Shown: positions 18,078 to 27,704 of the stretch, piece by piece
Layout of the letters: each line of letters starts with the position of its first letter
How positions within the stretch are numbered: position 1 is the stretch's first letter
Assembly (NCBI RefSeq): GCF_023630175.1
Contig: NZ_JALLIN010000019.1
Location: forward strand, 62,001-126,000
Source: Streptomyces cellostaticus
GTDB lineage: Bacteria; Actinomycetota; Actinomycetes; Streptomycetales; Streptomycetaceae
Reading direction: 5' to 3'
Length of the DNA stretch: 64,000 nt
Notes under the pieces: generated by a model
Seen by the model: only the letters and a program-made list of their open reading frames with translations
The model's database searches: none
Told to the model about the DNA's origin: nothing
Position numbers and translations under genes: made by a program

Positions 18078-18860
18078 ATGGCTCTTGATCACGCCGCGGT
18101 GCTCGCCCTGTACGACCGGGACATGCGCGAGGGGGCTCGCCCCGACGGGCCCGGGGCCCGGGTCGAGCGGGCCGGCGCCGTGGTGCGCCAGACCGGTGGC
18201 GCGCACGGCTGGAACGGGGTTCTCTGGTCCGGCCTCGGCGAGGCGACGGCCGACCGCGTGATCCGCGATCAGATCGCCCACTTCACCGGCCTGGGCCTGG
18301 ACTTCGAGTGGAAGCTGTACGCCCACGACCGGCCGGCGGACCTGGGCGCCCGCCTCGCCGCGGCCGGCTTCCGGGCCGAGCCCGAGGAGACACTCCTGGT
18401 CGGCGAGGCGGACCGGCTGGCCCGGGACCCCGGTACACCCGACGGGATCCGGATCCTCCGGGCCACCGGCCCGGCCGGTGTCGAACTGGTCGTGCGGGTG
18501 CACGAGTCGGCCTTCGGCACCGACGGCACCCGGCTGCGCCATCGGCTGCTGGCCCGATTGGCGGCCGACCCCGGCTCGGTCCTCGCCCTGGTGGCACTCG
18601 CCGGGGACGAGCCGGTCGGCTCGGCCCGCATGGAACTGGTTCCCGGCGCACGGTTCGCGGGTCTGTGGGGCGGCGGCATCGTGGAGGCATGGCGGGGCCG
18701 GGGCGTCTACCGCGCCCTGGTCGCCCACCGGGCCCGCGTCGCCGCCGCCCGGGGCTGCCGCTACGTCCAGGTCGACGCCTCGCCGATGAGCCGGCCGATC
18801 CTGGAGCGCCTCGGCTTCCACGCGCTCAGCACGACGACACCCCACCTGTACGGAGGCTGA
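18078..18860 (+). CDS. GNAT-family N-acetyltransferase
   Basis: 260 residues. ATG at 18078, preceded by a GGGGTGGGG stretch that could serve as ribosome site. The first 120 residues have no clear motif. The second half is a GNAT domain with AWRGRGVYRALV (acetyl-CoA binding) near residue 210, followed by CRYVQVDASP and LERLGF. Substrate unknown. Confidence 0.82.
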   Translation: MALDHAAVLALYDRDMREGARPDGPGARVERAGAVVRQTGGAHGWNGVLWSGLGEATADRVIRDQIAHFTGLGLDFEWKLYAHDRPADLGARLAAAGFRAEPEETLLVGEADRLARDPGTPDGIRILRATGPAGVELVVRVHESAFGTDGTRLRHRLLARLAADPGSVLALVALAGDEPVGSARMELVPGARFAGLWGGGIVEAWRGRGVYRALVAHRARVAAARGCRYVQVDASPMSRPILERLGFHALSTTTPHLYGG

Positions 18861-18884
18861 CCGACCGCTCAGCGGTCCGCCCGC

Positions 18885-19148
18885 TCAGCGGTGGGCCTTG
18901 GCCCGGTCCAGCGCGGCCACGCCCACGGCCGCCAGGGCGATCTGGATCAGCCACTCGATCCAGTCGGGGCCCTTGGTGTCCGCGACCCCGATACCGGCGG
19001 CGATCGCCGACCCCAGCAGCGCGGCCACGATGCCGACCACGATGGTCCACAGGACGCCGATGTGCTGGCGCCCGGGTACGACGAGCCGGCCCAGCACGCC
19101 GATGATGACGCCGATGACGATGGCACTGATGATGCCCGAAATCTCCAT
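18885..19148 (-). CDS. GlsB/YeaQ/YmgE-type small membrane stress protein
   Basis: 87 residues from the ATG at 19148 (MEISGIISAIVIGVIIGV). Three hydrophobic segments with the Gly-rich pattern of the transglycosylase-associated/GlsB family: IIGVLGRLVVPG, the IVGIVAALLGS core, then IEWLIQIALAAVGV. These small inner-membrane proteins are often stress-induced; their biochemical role is unsettled. It is convergent with the preceding acetyltransferase (24 bp between stops) and divergent from the secreted protein at 19362. Confidence 0.88.
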   Translation of the reverse strand: MEISGIISAIVIGVIIGVLGRLVVPGRQHIGVLWTIVVGIVAALLGSAIAAGIGVADTKGPDWIEWLIQIALAAVGVAALDRAKAHR

Positions 19149-19278
19149 GTCGACCCCTTCCGTCGCGCCCCCGCCGATGTGCCGTCTGCCCACTGCCGCC
19201 GGATGCACGCCGGCCCGGTCATTGCCGGGACCTTCTGTTCACCCGACAGTTATGTCATGTACCTTTCAAGCACGTGAC

Positions 19279-19310
19279 GCGTGTAGAACCCTCATGCGTG
19301 CTCTACGCGC
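19279..19310. promoter_or_regulatory. Inverted repeat in a divergent intergenic region
   Basis: GCGTGTAGA and TCTACGCGC pair in 8 of 9 positions across a 14-nt centre. It lies between the GlsB-like gene and the secreted protein gene, 52 bp upstream of the latter. Candidate operator only. Confidence 0.3.
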
Positions 19311-19361
19311 GCAGAAGAGGCGCCCCCACCGCCTCTCCCCACTCCCCTGGAGGTTCGCCGG

Positions 19362-20810
19362 ATGTTCGGATCGAGGAGATCCCGCCGCTCGCTCACCACC
19401 GCGCTCACCGGACTCGGACTGCTCGTCACCACCGCGGTCCTGCAGTTCGGTGCCGCTCCCGCCCCCGCCCACGCGGCCACCACGCACCGGATCCTTTTCG
19501 ACAACGCCCACGCCGAGACGGCGGGCAACGCCGACTGGATCATCTCCACCAGCCAGCCCGACCCGCTCGGCCAGGACTCCGCCCCCTCCGCCGAGACGGA
19601 CTGGACCGGTGCCCTGTCCTCCTGGGGCGTCGCCCTGCAGAAGGCCGGCGGCTACAGCCTGAAGACCCTGCCGACCGGCGCCGCCCTGAGCTACGGCGGC
19701 TCGTCGGCCACCGACCTGTCCCAATTCGACACCCTGGTGCTGCCCGAGCCCAACACGCTGTTCACCACCGCCGAGAAGACGGCGATCATGAACTTCGTGA
19801 AGAACGGCGGCGGTCTGTTCATGATCTCCGACCACACCGGAGCCGACCGCAACAACGACGGCCAGGACGCGGTCGAGATCCTCAACGACCTGATGACCGA
19901 CAACAGTGTCGACTCCACCGACCCGTTCGGCTTCTCCATCGACTCGCTGAGCATCGGATCCGACCACCCCTCCGCGATCAGCGACAGCACCGACCCGGTC
20001 CTGCACGGATCGTTCGGCACGGTCGGCAAGAGCCTGATCGCCAGCGGCACGACCGCCACCCTCAAGCCCGCCGACAACGCGAGCGTCAAGGGCCTGCTCT
20101 ACCGCACCGGTTACTCCGGGAATACCGGCGCGTTCTTCGTCACCAGCACCTTCGGCAGCGGCCGGGTCGCCTTCTGGGGCGACAGTTCACCCGTCGACGA
20201 CGGCACCGGCCAGTCCGGGAACACCCTGTACGACGGCTGGAACGACACCAGCGCCACCAACGCGGCCCTCGCCCTCAACGCCACGGCCTGGCTGGCCGGT
20301 GGCGGCTCCACGGGAGGCGGTGGCGGCACCGGCACCTGCACCGCCGCCCAACTGCTCGGCAACGGCGGCTTCGAGTCGGGCGCCACCTCCTGGACCGCAT
20401 CCAGCGGTGTCATCACCGACGACTCCGGCGAGGCCGCCCGCACGGGTTCCTACAAGGCCTGGCTGAGCGGCTACGGCTTCGCCCACACGGACACGCTCGC
20501 GCAGACGGTGACCATCCCCGCCGGGTGCGCCCAGGCCGACCTGAGCTTCTACCTCCACATCGACACCGCCGAGACCACCAGGTCCACGGCCTACGACACC
20601 CTGAAGGCGCAGGTCCTCAGCAGCGGCGGCACGGTGCTCTCCACCCTCGCCACGTACTCGAACCTGAACGCGGCGAACGGCTACACCCGGCGCAGCTTCA
20701 GCCTGGCGGGCTACGCGGGCCAGACGGTCACGGTGAAGTTCACCGGCACCGAGGGCTCCACCCTGCAGACCTCGTTCGTCATCGACGACACCGCGCTCGC
20801 CGTGAGCTGA
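19362..20810 (+). CDS. Secreted two-domain protein: GATase-like/DUF4350-like N-domain plus jelly-roll C-domain
   Basis: 482 residues. Signal peptide to about residue 39 (APAHAA). Residues 40-310 resemble the glutamine-amidotransferase-like fold of proteins annotated only as hydrolases: [26 protein letters not shown] and [12 protein letters not shown] Gly/Thr linker ([12 protein letters not shown], 310-325) leads to a strand-rich C-terminal module ([20 protein letters not shown]) of the carbohydrate-binding or P-domain type, with two cysteines. An extracellular polymer-degrading or binding role is likely, but the reaction is unknown. The RBS is CTGGAGG before the ATG. Confidence 0.75.
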   Translation: MFGSRRSRRSLTTALTGLGLLVTTAVLQFGAAPAPAHAATTHRILFDNAHAETAGNADWIISTSQPDPLGQDSAPSAETDWTGALSSWGVALQKAGGYSLKTLPTGAALSYGGSSATDLSQFDTLVLPEPNTLFTTAEKTAIMNFVKNGGGLFMISDHTGADRNNDGQDAVEILNDLMTDNSVDSTDPFGFSIDSLSIGSDHPSAISDSTDPVLHGSFGTVGKSLIASGTTATLKPADNASVKGLLYRTGYSGNTGAFFVTSTFGSGRVAFWGDSSPVDDGTGQSGNTLYDGWNDTSATNAALALNATAWLAGGGSTGGGGGTGTCTAAQLLGNGGFESGATSWTASSGVITDDSGEAARTGSYKAWLSGYGFAHTDTLAQTVTIPAGCAQADLSFYLHIDTAETTRSTAYDTLKAQVLSSGGTVLSTLATYSNLNAANGYTRRSFSLAGYAGQTVTVKFTGTEGSTLQTSFVIDDTALAVS

Positions 20811-20820
20811 CGCCTCCGGC

Positions 20821-20857
20821 GCGCACGGGCCCGGCACCGGGTGCCGGGCCCGTGCGC
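20821..20857. terminator. Bidirectional terminator between convergent genes
   Basis: A perfect 17-bp stem (GCGCACGGGCCCGGCAC and its complement) with a 3-nt loop lies 10 bp after the stop of the secreted protein gene and 130 bp past the GH2 gene end. A second GC-rich dyad follows near 20879-20897 and may serve the GH2 gene. Confidence 0.85.
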
Positions 20858-20989
20858 CGCGGGCCGGACGGCCCTGCGGCCGGACGGCCCGTCCGGCGCG
20901 GCCCGCTCCGGGCCGGGCGCCGCCTCGGCCCGGTTCCGCTCCTCGCCGCCCCAGGCCCTTGGCCCCGCGCCACCGCGGTCCGGGCCGGG

Positions 20990-23788
20990 TCAGCCCGCCG
21001 GCAGCGTCCGCTGCGGGGTGTTCCAGCCCGACACCCGCACACGCGGTGCCGAGCCGTGCAGGTCGGCGGTCCGGTAGGTGGCGGTCAGCGTCACCGACTC
21101 GCCCGGCCAGAGGCCGGCCTCGTTGTCCGACCACCGCACCGGCAGCACCGGCCGCCCCCGGTCGTCGACCAGGTGCACGTCCGTGAACAGGGACGGTGTC
21201 CTCCCGGTCCCGGAGTGCCGCAGGGTCACCGTCGTCGTGGAGGTGGTGCCGGACGACCTCGTCGTCGCCGTCGCCTCCACCGGCACCCGCGCCATCGAGG
21301 CGAGCCCCCTGAGGTCGGCGTAGCGGCTGGTCGGCGTGTGGTACCAGTCGGTGTGCGCCCAGTCGAGCGTGTCCTGCGCGGTGGAGAGCCAGTAGACGTT
21401 GCGGCTCACCTCCCGGCCGTCCCCGTCGGTCAGGGTCAGCCGGAGCAGGTACGTGGCGGGCAGGCCGCTCACCGACGCGGGAAGGGTGAGGGCGGTGCGG
21501 TGCGCGCCGTCGCCGTCCACGGACACGTCGCCGACGGACCGGTCGTAGCGCTGCGTGCCGTCGGGGTCGAACAGGGTGGCCCGGGCGGTGAGCCGGCCGG
21601 CCGGGTCGTGCCGGCCGTTCACGACGACGACCGAACGGTCGTCGTAGGAGTACTGGACGTGCAGCGGCTCGTTCGCCTTCTTCGCGCCGAAGTAGGCGCC
21701 GCCCTGGTCCAGGTACCGGTCCGTCAACTGCCAGTGCAGGGAGGTCCAGCCGCTGTTGAACATCCAGTGGATCACCCCGGTGGCGGGCCGGTCCGCGTCC
21801 GTGGCGTTGCGCGCGTAGGCCTCGAACTGGGCGCGGACGTTCTCGTACTGGGCGAGCTGTGCCTTGCGGACGTAGTCGGTCAGGTCCCGCGGGGCGCCGT
21901 AGCGGCCGGTGAGGGCGGCGTCGTAGATCTTCAGCGTCCCGAAGACGGTCGAGGGGGAGCGGTGGTACTGCCGGGCGGACGGGTCCTTCCAGAGGGTTTC
22001 CAGCTCGGCCGGGGTCATCATCCGGTGCAGGGTGTCGAGGGTCGGGATGTCGGGGCCCGCGCTGGTCTCGGAGTTGAAGCCGGTGGCCCCGCCCTCGCGC
22101 TTGGCGTACCAGTAGCCGGGCGGGACCCAGTCGTACGGCCCGGTCATCTTCATTCCCGAGCGGCCGAGCTGCGGTGAGGACTTCTCGGAGGCGGCCGGGA
22201 TCACCGGGTCGGGCCAGTCGGCGGCCTTCAGGGCGTCCAGGTAGTTCCGTTCGATCGTCGCGTCGGGGGCCGCGTCGCTGCCGATCAGGAACGAGATCAC
22301 GCTCGGATGGCCGCGCAGCCGGGCGGCCTCGGCGGCCATGGAGGCCTTGGCGACCCGGTGGTCGGCGTCGGTCCACTTCTGGCCGGATCCGTCCTCGTTG
22401 ACGTTGCCCTCCCACTTGTCGCAGCACTCCCAGCCGGGCAGCGTGAGCAGGCCGTAGCGGTCGGCGAGGTCGAAGAACTCGTCCGGCTCGATGTGGCCCT
22501 CCAGCCGGAGGGTGTTGAGCCCGAGGTCGAGGGCGTACCCGAGGCGGTCCGCCACGTAGCGGCGGTCCCAGCGCAGGAACTCGTCCGGGGACCAGCCACC
22601 GCCCTTGACCAGCAGTCTGCGGCCGTTGATCCGGTACTGGCGGGCGCCGTCGGCGTCGAGGGGGGCCTGGACGTCACGGACGCCGAAGGTCTCGTGGGCG
22701 GTGTCGGAGGCCGTGCCCGCCACCGACACGGTGAGCTTCAGGCGGTACAGGGGCTGCCCGCCCATGCCGGCCGGCCACCACACCCGGGGGGAGGTGAGGC
22801 GCAGACCGGGGACGTCGGCGGGGGAGAAGGTGACGGTCTTCGTCTGGTGCGGGGCGAGCGGCACGTCGCGGGTGAAGGCCGTCCCGGCGACATGGCCCGT
22901 CACCTCGGCGGTGACCGCCTCGTCGGAGTCGTTGCGGGCCCGCGCCCTGACGGTCAGCTCGGCGGTGGCGAGGGACGGCACCGCCAGCCTGGTGATCACG
23001 TGCGCGTCGCGCAGCGCGACCGGGCCGCCCCGGCGCACCAGCACGTCACGGACGATGCCCATGTTGCGGTCGGGCGGCGGCTGGAGCCAGTCGAGCCAGC
23101 CCATGGTCAGGTCGGCGTCCGGATCGTTGGGCCGGATCCGGAACGCGACCGTGTTGGCGCCGGGCCGCACCAGCGGGGTGATGTCCAGTTCGTGACGCGT
23201 GTAGGCGCCGGCCACGTCCGCCGCCGCGGCCACCGCGCGGCCGTTGACGTAGACGTCGGCCGCCGAGACGACCCCGCTGAAGTCCAGGTGGGTGCGCCGG
23301 CCGGTGTCCTCGACGGTGAAGTCCGACCGGTACCACCAGGGGACGTCGAAGTCCCTGCGCGGGATCTTCGCCAGGTTGGTGGAGTGGAAGGGGTCGGGGT
23401 ACACGCCGTCGGCGAACAGGGCGGCCAGGACGGTCGACCGGGGGCCGGCCGGATACCAGCCCCGGGCCGGATAGCCGGGGGAGGAGACGACCGCCGCCGG
23501 GTCGCTCACCTTCGCCGTCGACTGGATCGCATACCCCGCGAGCGGGGTGGCGGAGCCGGCCGTGGAGGGCACGCGGGTCACCGCGGCCGGCCGCTGGCGG
23601 GCCTCCGCGCCCCGGACGGCCGTCACGGCCCGGGCACTGGGGGACAACGCGGCGAGCAGGCCCAGCAGTACGGCTGCCGCGGTCGTCCGGCGTCCGGGGG
23701 TCCGGCGCCCCGACGGCACGCGCCCGGCGCCGCGAGGCCCGCCCCGCGGGCGGACGACGGGAGTGTGACGACAGGGCCTAGCGAACAC
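20990..23788 (-). CDS. csxA: Secreted glycoside hydrolase family 2, exo-beta-D-glucosaminidase type (CsxA-like)
   Basis: 932 residues from a GTG at 23788. The N-terminus is Arg-rich, then a hydrophobic core (AAAVLLGLLAALSP), so it is exported; the true start may be slightly downstream. GH2 sugar-binding domain (WWYRSDF, VYVNGRAV), an immunoglobulin-like domain, a TIM barrel and C-terminal strands. The catalytic acid is in FLIGSDAAPD (near 22273) and the nucleophile in FNSETSAG (near 22070), the spacing and context of exo-beta-D-glucosaminidases. These remove glucosamine from the ends of chitosan chains. It is shorter than CsxA of Amycolatopsis, lacking the C-terminal CBM35-like module. A palindromic operator lies 38 bp upstream, and an amino-acid permease is divergent. 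Confidence 0.88.
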   Translation of the reverse strand: MFARPCRHTPVVRPRGGPRGAGRVPSGRRTPGRRTTAAAVLLGLLAALSPSARAVTAVRGAEARQRPAAVTRVPSTAGSATPLAGYAIQSTAKVSDPAAVVSSPGYPARGWYPAGPRSTVLAALFADGVYPDPFHSTNLAKIPRRDFDVPWWYRSDFTVEDTGRRTHLDFSGVVSAADVYVNGRAVAAAADVAGAYTRHELDITPLVRPGANTVAFRIRPNDPDADLTMGWLDWLQPPPDRNMGIVRDVLVRRGGPVALRDAHVITRLAVPSLATAELTVRARARNDSDEAVTAEVTGHVAGTAFTRDVPLAPHQTKTVTFSPADVPGLRLTSPRVWWPAGMGGQPLYRLKLTVSVAGTASDTAHETFGVRDVQAPLDADGARQYRINGRRLLVKGGGWSPDEFLRWDRRYVADRLGYALDLGLNTLRLEGHIEPDEFFDLADRYGLLTLPGWECCDKWEGNVNEDGSGQKWTDADHRVAKASMAAEAARLRGHPSVISFLIGSDAAPDATIERNYLDALKAADWPDPVIPAASEKSSPQLGRSGMKMTGPYDWVPPGYWYAKREGGATGFNSETSAGPDIPTLDTLHRMMTPAELETLWKDPSARQYHRSPSTVFGTLKIYDAALTGRYGAPRDLTDYVRKAQLAQYENVRAQFEAYARNATDADRPATGVIHWMFNSGWTSLHWQLTDRYLDQGGAYFGAKKANEPLHVQYSYDDRSVVVVNGRHDPAGRLTARATLFDPDGTQRYDRSVGDVSVDGDGAHRTALTLPASVSGLPATYLLRLTLTDGDGREVSRNVYWLSTAQDTLDWAHTDWYHTPTSRYADLRGLASMARVPVEATATTRSSGTTSTTTVTLRHSGTGRTPSLFTDVHLVDDRGRPVLPVRWSDNEAGLWPGESVTLTATYRTADLHGSAPRVRVSGWNTPQRTLPAG

Positions 23789-23825
23789 GGCGGTCTCCAG
23801 CGTCGCGATGTCGGGAGCCCGGTAA

Positions 23826-23844
23826 GTCAGGAAACTTTACTAAC
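23826..23844 (-). promoter_or_regulatory. CsnR-like palindromic operator of the glucosaminidase gene
   Basis: On the minus strand GTTAGTAAAGTTTCCTGAC is an imperfect 19-bp palindrome of form GTnAGnAAAsTTTnCTnAC. As I recall, chitosanase genes of Streptomyces carry a very similar element bound by the ROK-family repressor CsnR. Position just upstream of a chitosan-degrading enzyme supports this. Confidence 0.65.
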
Positions 23845-24036
23845 CTGACGCGGACCAGGCGCGGCGCGGGCCGCGTCGACGACCGTAGGCCCTGACCGCC
23901 CTGGCGGGCGGCGCGAACCGCTCGGCTGTCGCCCGTCCGGCGCCGTGGGCCGCCACAACTTCATCCGCCGGCCTCCCCGGCCGGGCGGACCGCCGCGCGC
24001 ACGCGGTCCGCAGGCCCCGTCGCGTGAGGAGTCCCC

Positions 24037-25500
24037 ATGTCCGGTAGCCCGCCACCCTCGGGCGGCTTCGTCCGCCGTGTCGGTCCCTTCCAGGCCACGG
24101 CCATCAACATGAGCCAGATGTGCGGCATCGGGCCGTTCGTGACCATCCCGCTGATGGTGAGCGCGTTCGGCGGCCCCCAGGCGGTCGTCGGCTTCGTCGC
24201 GGGTGCCGTGCTGGCCCTGTGCGACGGGCTGGTCTGGGCCGAGCTGGGCGCCGCCATGCCGGGTTCGGGCGGCAGCTACGTCTACCTCCGCCAGGCCTTC
24301 CGGCACCGCACCGGCCGGCTGATGCCGTTCCTGTTCGTGTGGACCGCGATGCTCTTCATCCCGCTGATCATGTCCACCGGCGTGGTGGGCTTCGTCCAGT
24401 ACCTCGGCTACCTCGCCCCCGGCCTCGGCCGGACCTCCGGCGACCTCGTCGGCCTCGGTGTCATCGCCCTGGTCGTGCTCCTGCTCTGGCGCGGGATCGA
24501 GCGCATCGCCCGCATCACCGCCGTGCTGTGGACCGTGATGATCGCCTCGGTGCTCCTGGTGATCGTCGCCGCGGCCACCGGCTTCAGCCCGCACCTGGCC
24601 TTCACCTACCCGGACCACGCCCTGGACGTCACCTCGGGTCACTTCTGGCCGGGCTTCGCGGCCGGTCTGACCATCGGCATCTACGACTACCTCGGCTACA
24701 ACACCACCGCCTACATGGGCGCCGAGATCAAAGATCCCGGCCGGACCCTGCCGCGCTCCGTCATCCTCTCGGTCCTCGGCGTCATGGCGATCTACCTGCT
24801 GCTCCAGATCGGCACCCTGGGCGTCGTCGACTGGCACCGCATGACCGACCCGCACGACATCGCCTCCACCTCCGTGGCCTCCGCCGTGCTGGAGCGGACC
24901 TGGGGCAGGGGGGCCGCCGACGCCGTCACCGTGCTGATCCTGATCACGGCCTTCGCCTCGGTCTTCACCGGCCTGCTCGGCGGCTCGCGGGTGCCGTACG
25001 ACGCCGCCCGGGACCGGGTGTTCTTCAAGCCGTACGAGAGGCTGCACCCCCGGCACCGGTTCCCGGCGCCGGGGCTGGCGACCATGGGCGTGATCACCGC
25101 GATCGGCTTCCTGATCGGCCGGCACACCGACCTCGCGACCCTGATCCAACTGCTCACCACGGTCATGGTGATCGTCCAGGCGCTGGCCCAGATCGTCGCG
25201 CTCGCCGTGCTGCGCCGACGCCGGCCCGACCTGCGCCGCCCCTACCGGATGTGGCTCTACCCGCTGCCCGCCGTGGTCGCCTTCACCGGGTGGTGCGTGG
25301 TCTACGGCTTCGCCGACGAGAACTCCCCGGGCCGCCACCCCGTCGAGTGGTCCCTGGCCTGGCTGGCCCTCGGCTGCGTCGCCTTCCTGATCTGGGCGCG
25401 GCGGGAGCGGGCGTGGCCGTTCGGGCCGGCGGAGGACCAGCGGGAGCGCACGGAGGGCGCAGTGGTCATGGAAGCGGGCCGGAACCCCGGCGGAAGGTGA
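24037..25500 (+). CDS. APC-superfamily amino acid permease
   Basis: 487 residues with about 12 hydrophobic helices. The APC signature is at the N-terminus (INMSQMCGIGPFVTIP) and in WAELGAAMPGSGGSYVYL. ATG behind GAGGAG. A long polar C-terminal tail is cytoplasmic. It imports an amino acid or amine by proton symport; the substrate is not readable. It is divergent from the exo-glucosaminidase across 248 bp, so both could respond to the CsnR-like site, but the site sits close to the enzyme gene only. Confidence 0.88.
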   Translation: MSGSPPPSGGFVRRVGPFQATAINMSQMCGIGPFVTIPLMVSAFGGPQAVVGFVAGAVLALCDGLVWAELGAAMPGSGGSYVYLRQAFRHRTGRLMPFLFVWTAMLFIPLIMSTGVVGFVQYLGYLAPGLGRTSGDLVGLGVIALVVLLLWRGIERIARITAVLWTVMIASVLLVIVAAATGFSPHLAFTYPDHALDVTSGHFWPGFAAGLTIGIYDYLGYNTTAYMGAEIKDPGRTLPRSVILSVLGVMAIYLLLQIGTLGVVDWHRMTDPHDIASTSVASAVLERTWGRGAADAVTVLILITAFASVFTGLLGGSRVPYDAARDRVFFKPYERLHPRHRFPAPGLATMGVITAIGFLIGRHTDLATLIQLLTTVMVIVQALAQIVALAVLRRRRPDLRRPYRMWLYPLPAVVAFTGWCVVYGFADENSPGRHPVEWSLAWLALGCVAFLIWARRERAWPFGPAEDQRERTEGAVVMEAGRNPGGR

Positions 25501-25519
25501 CCCCACCGGGACGCGGGGA

Positions 25520-25545
25520 GGCCGGTCCGCCCGGGCGGACCGGCC
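25520..25545 (+). terminator. Terminator after the permease gene
   Basis: A perfect 26-bp palindrome (two 13-bp arms, starting GGCCGGTCCG) 19 bp after the stop, followed by TTCTTCGTGT. It forms a strong hairpin. Confidence 0.8.
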
Positions 25546-25649
25546 CCGGATTCTTCGTGTCCTTCACTTTCTTCGCCTGGTCCTCCTTACCTCGCGTCCG
25601 TATTCAGGAGTCCTTCTCCCAACGGCCGGTCTCTCTGTGGCCGGCCTCT

Positions 25650-26087
25650 CTACGCTCGTGGGGCGCTCTTCTGCGCCGTCCCCGCGCACATCAGCCCGAG
25701 GACCACGGCCAGCGCGCCGATGACGATGTTGTTCACGATCACTCCTGCGTCCGGGCCGCTGCCCACGATCCACGGAGCGATGATCATCCAGACGCCCATG
25801 GCGCACATGGCCCAGCTCAGGCCGTACATCCGCGCCGGAGCCGTGGTGAAGCCCAGGGCCAGCAGCCCGATCGCGATGCCGACGATCAGGTTGTGGGTCG
25901 CGAGCGCCGGCTGGCTCGCCGTGTAGTGCAGGATCCACGGGGACGCCGCACAGTACAGGCCGAGCAGGAAGACCGGCCCGTCCACGAGCGCCACGTCGCG
26001 GCCGCCGAGCATGCGGGCGTAGCGCGTCCGCATCTCGGATATGTCGGGGTGGGTCGCCATGTCACCCCTGTGCGAGACGTCGGCCAT
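25650..26087 (-). CDS. SPW-repeat membrane protein
   Basis: 145 residues from the ATG at 26087, chosen because AAGGAGG stands 8 nt upstream. Four hydrophobic segments in two repeats, each with the family motif: ASPWILHY (about residue 55) and IAPWIVGS (about residue 110). SPW-repeat proteins (PF03779) are small integral membrane proteins of unknown function in actinobacteria and rhizobia. It lies downstream of the photolyase operon on the same strand, with 156 bp between. Confidence 0.85.
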   Translation of the reverse strand: MADVSHRGDMATHPDISEMRTRYARMLGGRDVALVDGPVFLLGLYCAASPWILHYTASQPALATHNLIVGIAIGLLALGFTTAPARMYGLSWAMCAMGVWMIIAPWIVGSGPDAGVIVNNIVIGALAVVLGLMCAGTAQKSAPRA

Positions 26088-26243
26088 GTCCCGCCTCCTT
26101 CGTGATTCGCAGACCCGGACACGCCCGGAGGGGGCGCGCGGTAAGCGCCGCTTCTTCGCATTCTGCTCTTCTTTCCCCCTTATGTGTAGAGTCTCGGCGT
26201 ATGTGCGGAACCTGGACACGCGGAGCCCGGCGGCGGCCCCGCC

Positions 26244-27620
26244 TCAGTCCTCGCGGCCGCGGGCCCGCTTGAACCGGGTCAGGCCCTCGGACAGCTCGAC
26301 GATCGGGTCCGGGTAGTCCAGCGCGGCCCGCTCGGGTCCCGTCAGCTTCCACGGCTCGTGCACCAACGGGGCGTGCAGCGCATCGAGTTCGGGCACCCAG
26401 CGGTGGACGTACGCGCCCTCGGGGTCGTACCGCTTGCCCTGGGTGACCGGGTTGAGGACGCGGTTGGGGCGGGTGTCCGTGCCGGTCCCCGCCATCCACT
26501 GCCAGTTGAGCTGGTTGTTGGCCACGTCCCCGTCGACCAGCAGGTCGAGGAAGTGCCGGGCGCCCACCCGCCAGTCGACGTAGAGCGTCTTGGCCAGGAA
26601 GCTCGCGGCCAGCAGCCGGCCGCGGTTGTGCATCCAGCCCTCGTACCGGAGCTGACGCATCGCGGCATCCACGATCGGGTAACCGGTACGTCCCTCCCGC
26701 CAGGCATCGATGTCCGCGCGGGCCGTCCGCTCGGTGCGCCAGCGGTCGCGCTTGGTGCGGTAGTCGGTGCTCGAGGCCGCCGGCCGCGCCGCCAGCACCT
26801 GCCGGTGGAAATCGCGCCAGGCGAGCTGCCGCACGAAGGCCTCGGCGCCCGGGCCGCCCACCTTGCGGGCGCGGTGCACCAGCTCCACGGCGGAGAGCGT
26901 GCCGAAGTGCAGGTGCGGGGAGAGCCGCGAGGTCGCGTCGCCGGCCAGGTCGTCGTGCCGGTCCTCGTACCGGGACAGGCCCCGGCGCAGCCAGGCGGAG
27001 ACCAGTCTGCGGCCCAGCGCCTCCCCGCCCTCGGCCAGCCCCTCGGACACACCGCTCAGCCCCCCGCGGGAGGGCAGCTCCTCGGACCCGACGCCCTCCG
27101 GCACCCGGATCGCGCGCGGCGCGCCGAGAGCGTCGCGCAGCTCCACCCGGGACCACTGCCGGAAGTACGGCGTGAACACCGCGAAGTGGTCCGAGGAGGC
27201 GGGTGTCACCGCGCCCGGCGTCAGTGCCGTGGTCACCGTGTCGTGGACGTGCAGCCGGCGCCCGTCGGCCTCCAGGGCCCGGCGCAGCCGCTCCTCCCGG
27301 CGGTGCGCGTAGGCGCTGACGTCGGCGGCCATGTGCACCTCGTCGGCGTCGGCCTCGGTGACCACCTTGCACACCTCCTCGACCAGGTCGCCGGAGCGGA
27401 GCACGAGCCGGCCGCCGCGCTCGCGCAGGCCCGCGTCCAGATCGCGCAGGCAGTCGGCGAGGAACGCCAGCCGGTTGGGCGCCGCGTACCCGGCCTCGTC
27501 CACCCCGCGGTCGCGGACGAACAACGGAACCACGTGCCGGGTACCGTCCAGCGCCGCCCGCAGCGGCGGATGGTCGTGCAGGCGCAGGTCGGCGGTGAAC
27601 AGGACGACCGAGACGTTCAT
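26244..27620 (-). CDS. phr: Deoxyribodipyrimidine photolyase
   Basis: 458 residues. N-terminal alpha/beta antenna domain (VVLFTADLRLHDHPPL) and C-terminal FAD-binding helical domain with the photolyase signatures: SPHLHFGTLS, WRDFHRQ, GYPIVDAAMRQL, GWMHNRGRL and NNQLNWQWMAGTGTD. It repairs cyclobutane pyrimidine dimers using blue light, reduced FAD and an antenna pigment. It lies 84 bp downstream of the SDR gene on the same strand, so the two probably share a transcript. Confidence 0.95.
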   Translation of the reverse strand: MNVSVVLFTADLRLHDHPPLRAALDGTRHVVPLFVRDRGVDEAGYAAPNRLAFLADCLRDLDAGLRERGGRLVLRSGDLVEEVCKVVTEADADEVHMAADVSAYAHRREERLRRALEADGRRLHVHDTVTTALTPGAVTPASSDHFAVFTPYFRQWSRVELRDALGAPRAIRVPEGVGSEELPSRGGLSGVSEGLAEGGEALGRRLVSAWLRRGLSRYEDRHDDLAGDATSRLSPHLHFGTLSAVELVHRARKVGGPGAEAFVRQLAWRDFHRQVLAARPAASSTDYRTKRDRWRTERTARADIDAWREGRTGYPIVDAAMRQLRYEGWMHNRGRLLAASFLAKTLYVDWRVGARHFLDLLVDGDVANNQLNWQWMAGTGTDTRPNRVLNPVTQGKRYDPEGAYVHRWVPELDALHAPLVHEPWKLTGPERAALDYPDPIVELSEGLTRFKRARGRED

Positions 27621-27704
27621 GGTGCGGCTCCGGGGCGTCGGACGGGAGAGCGGGCGCTGGACGGTGGTTGCTTCCGGATCACGGTCTCCCGCGGATGCGG
27701 GGCG

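Noticed and set aside
19237..19243. GTTCACC heptamer resembling a PHO box unit
   Set aside because: Only one copy; the 11-bp direct repeats needed for PhoP binding are absent. The GTTCACC within the TetR dyads is part of a palindrome, not a direct repeat.
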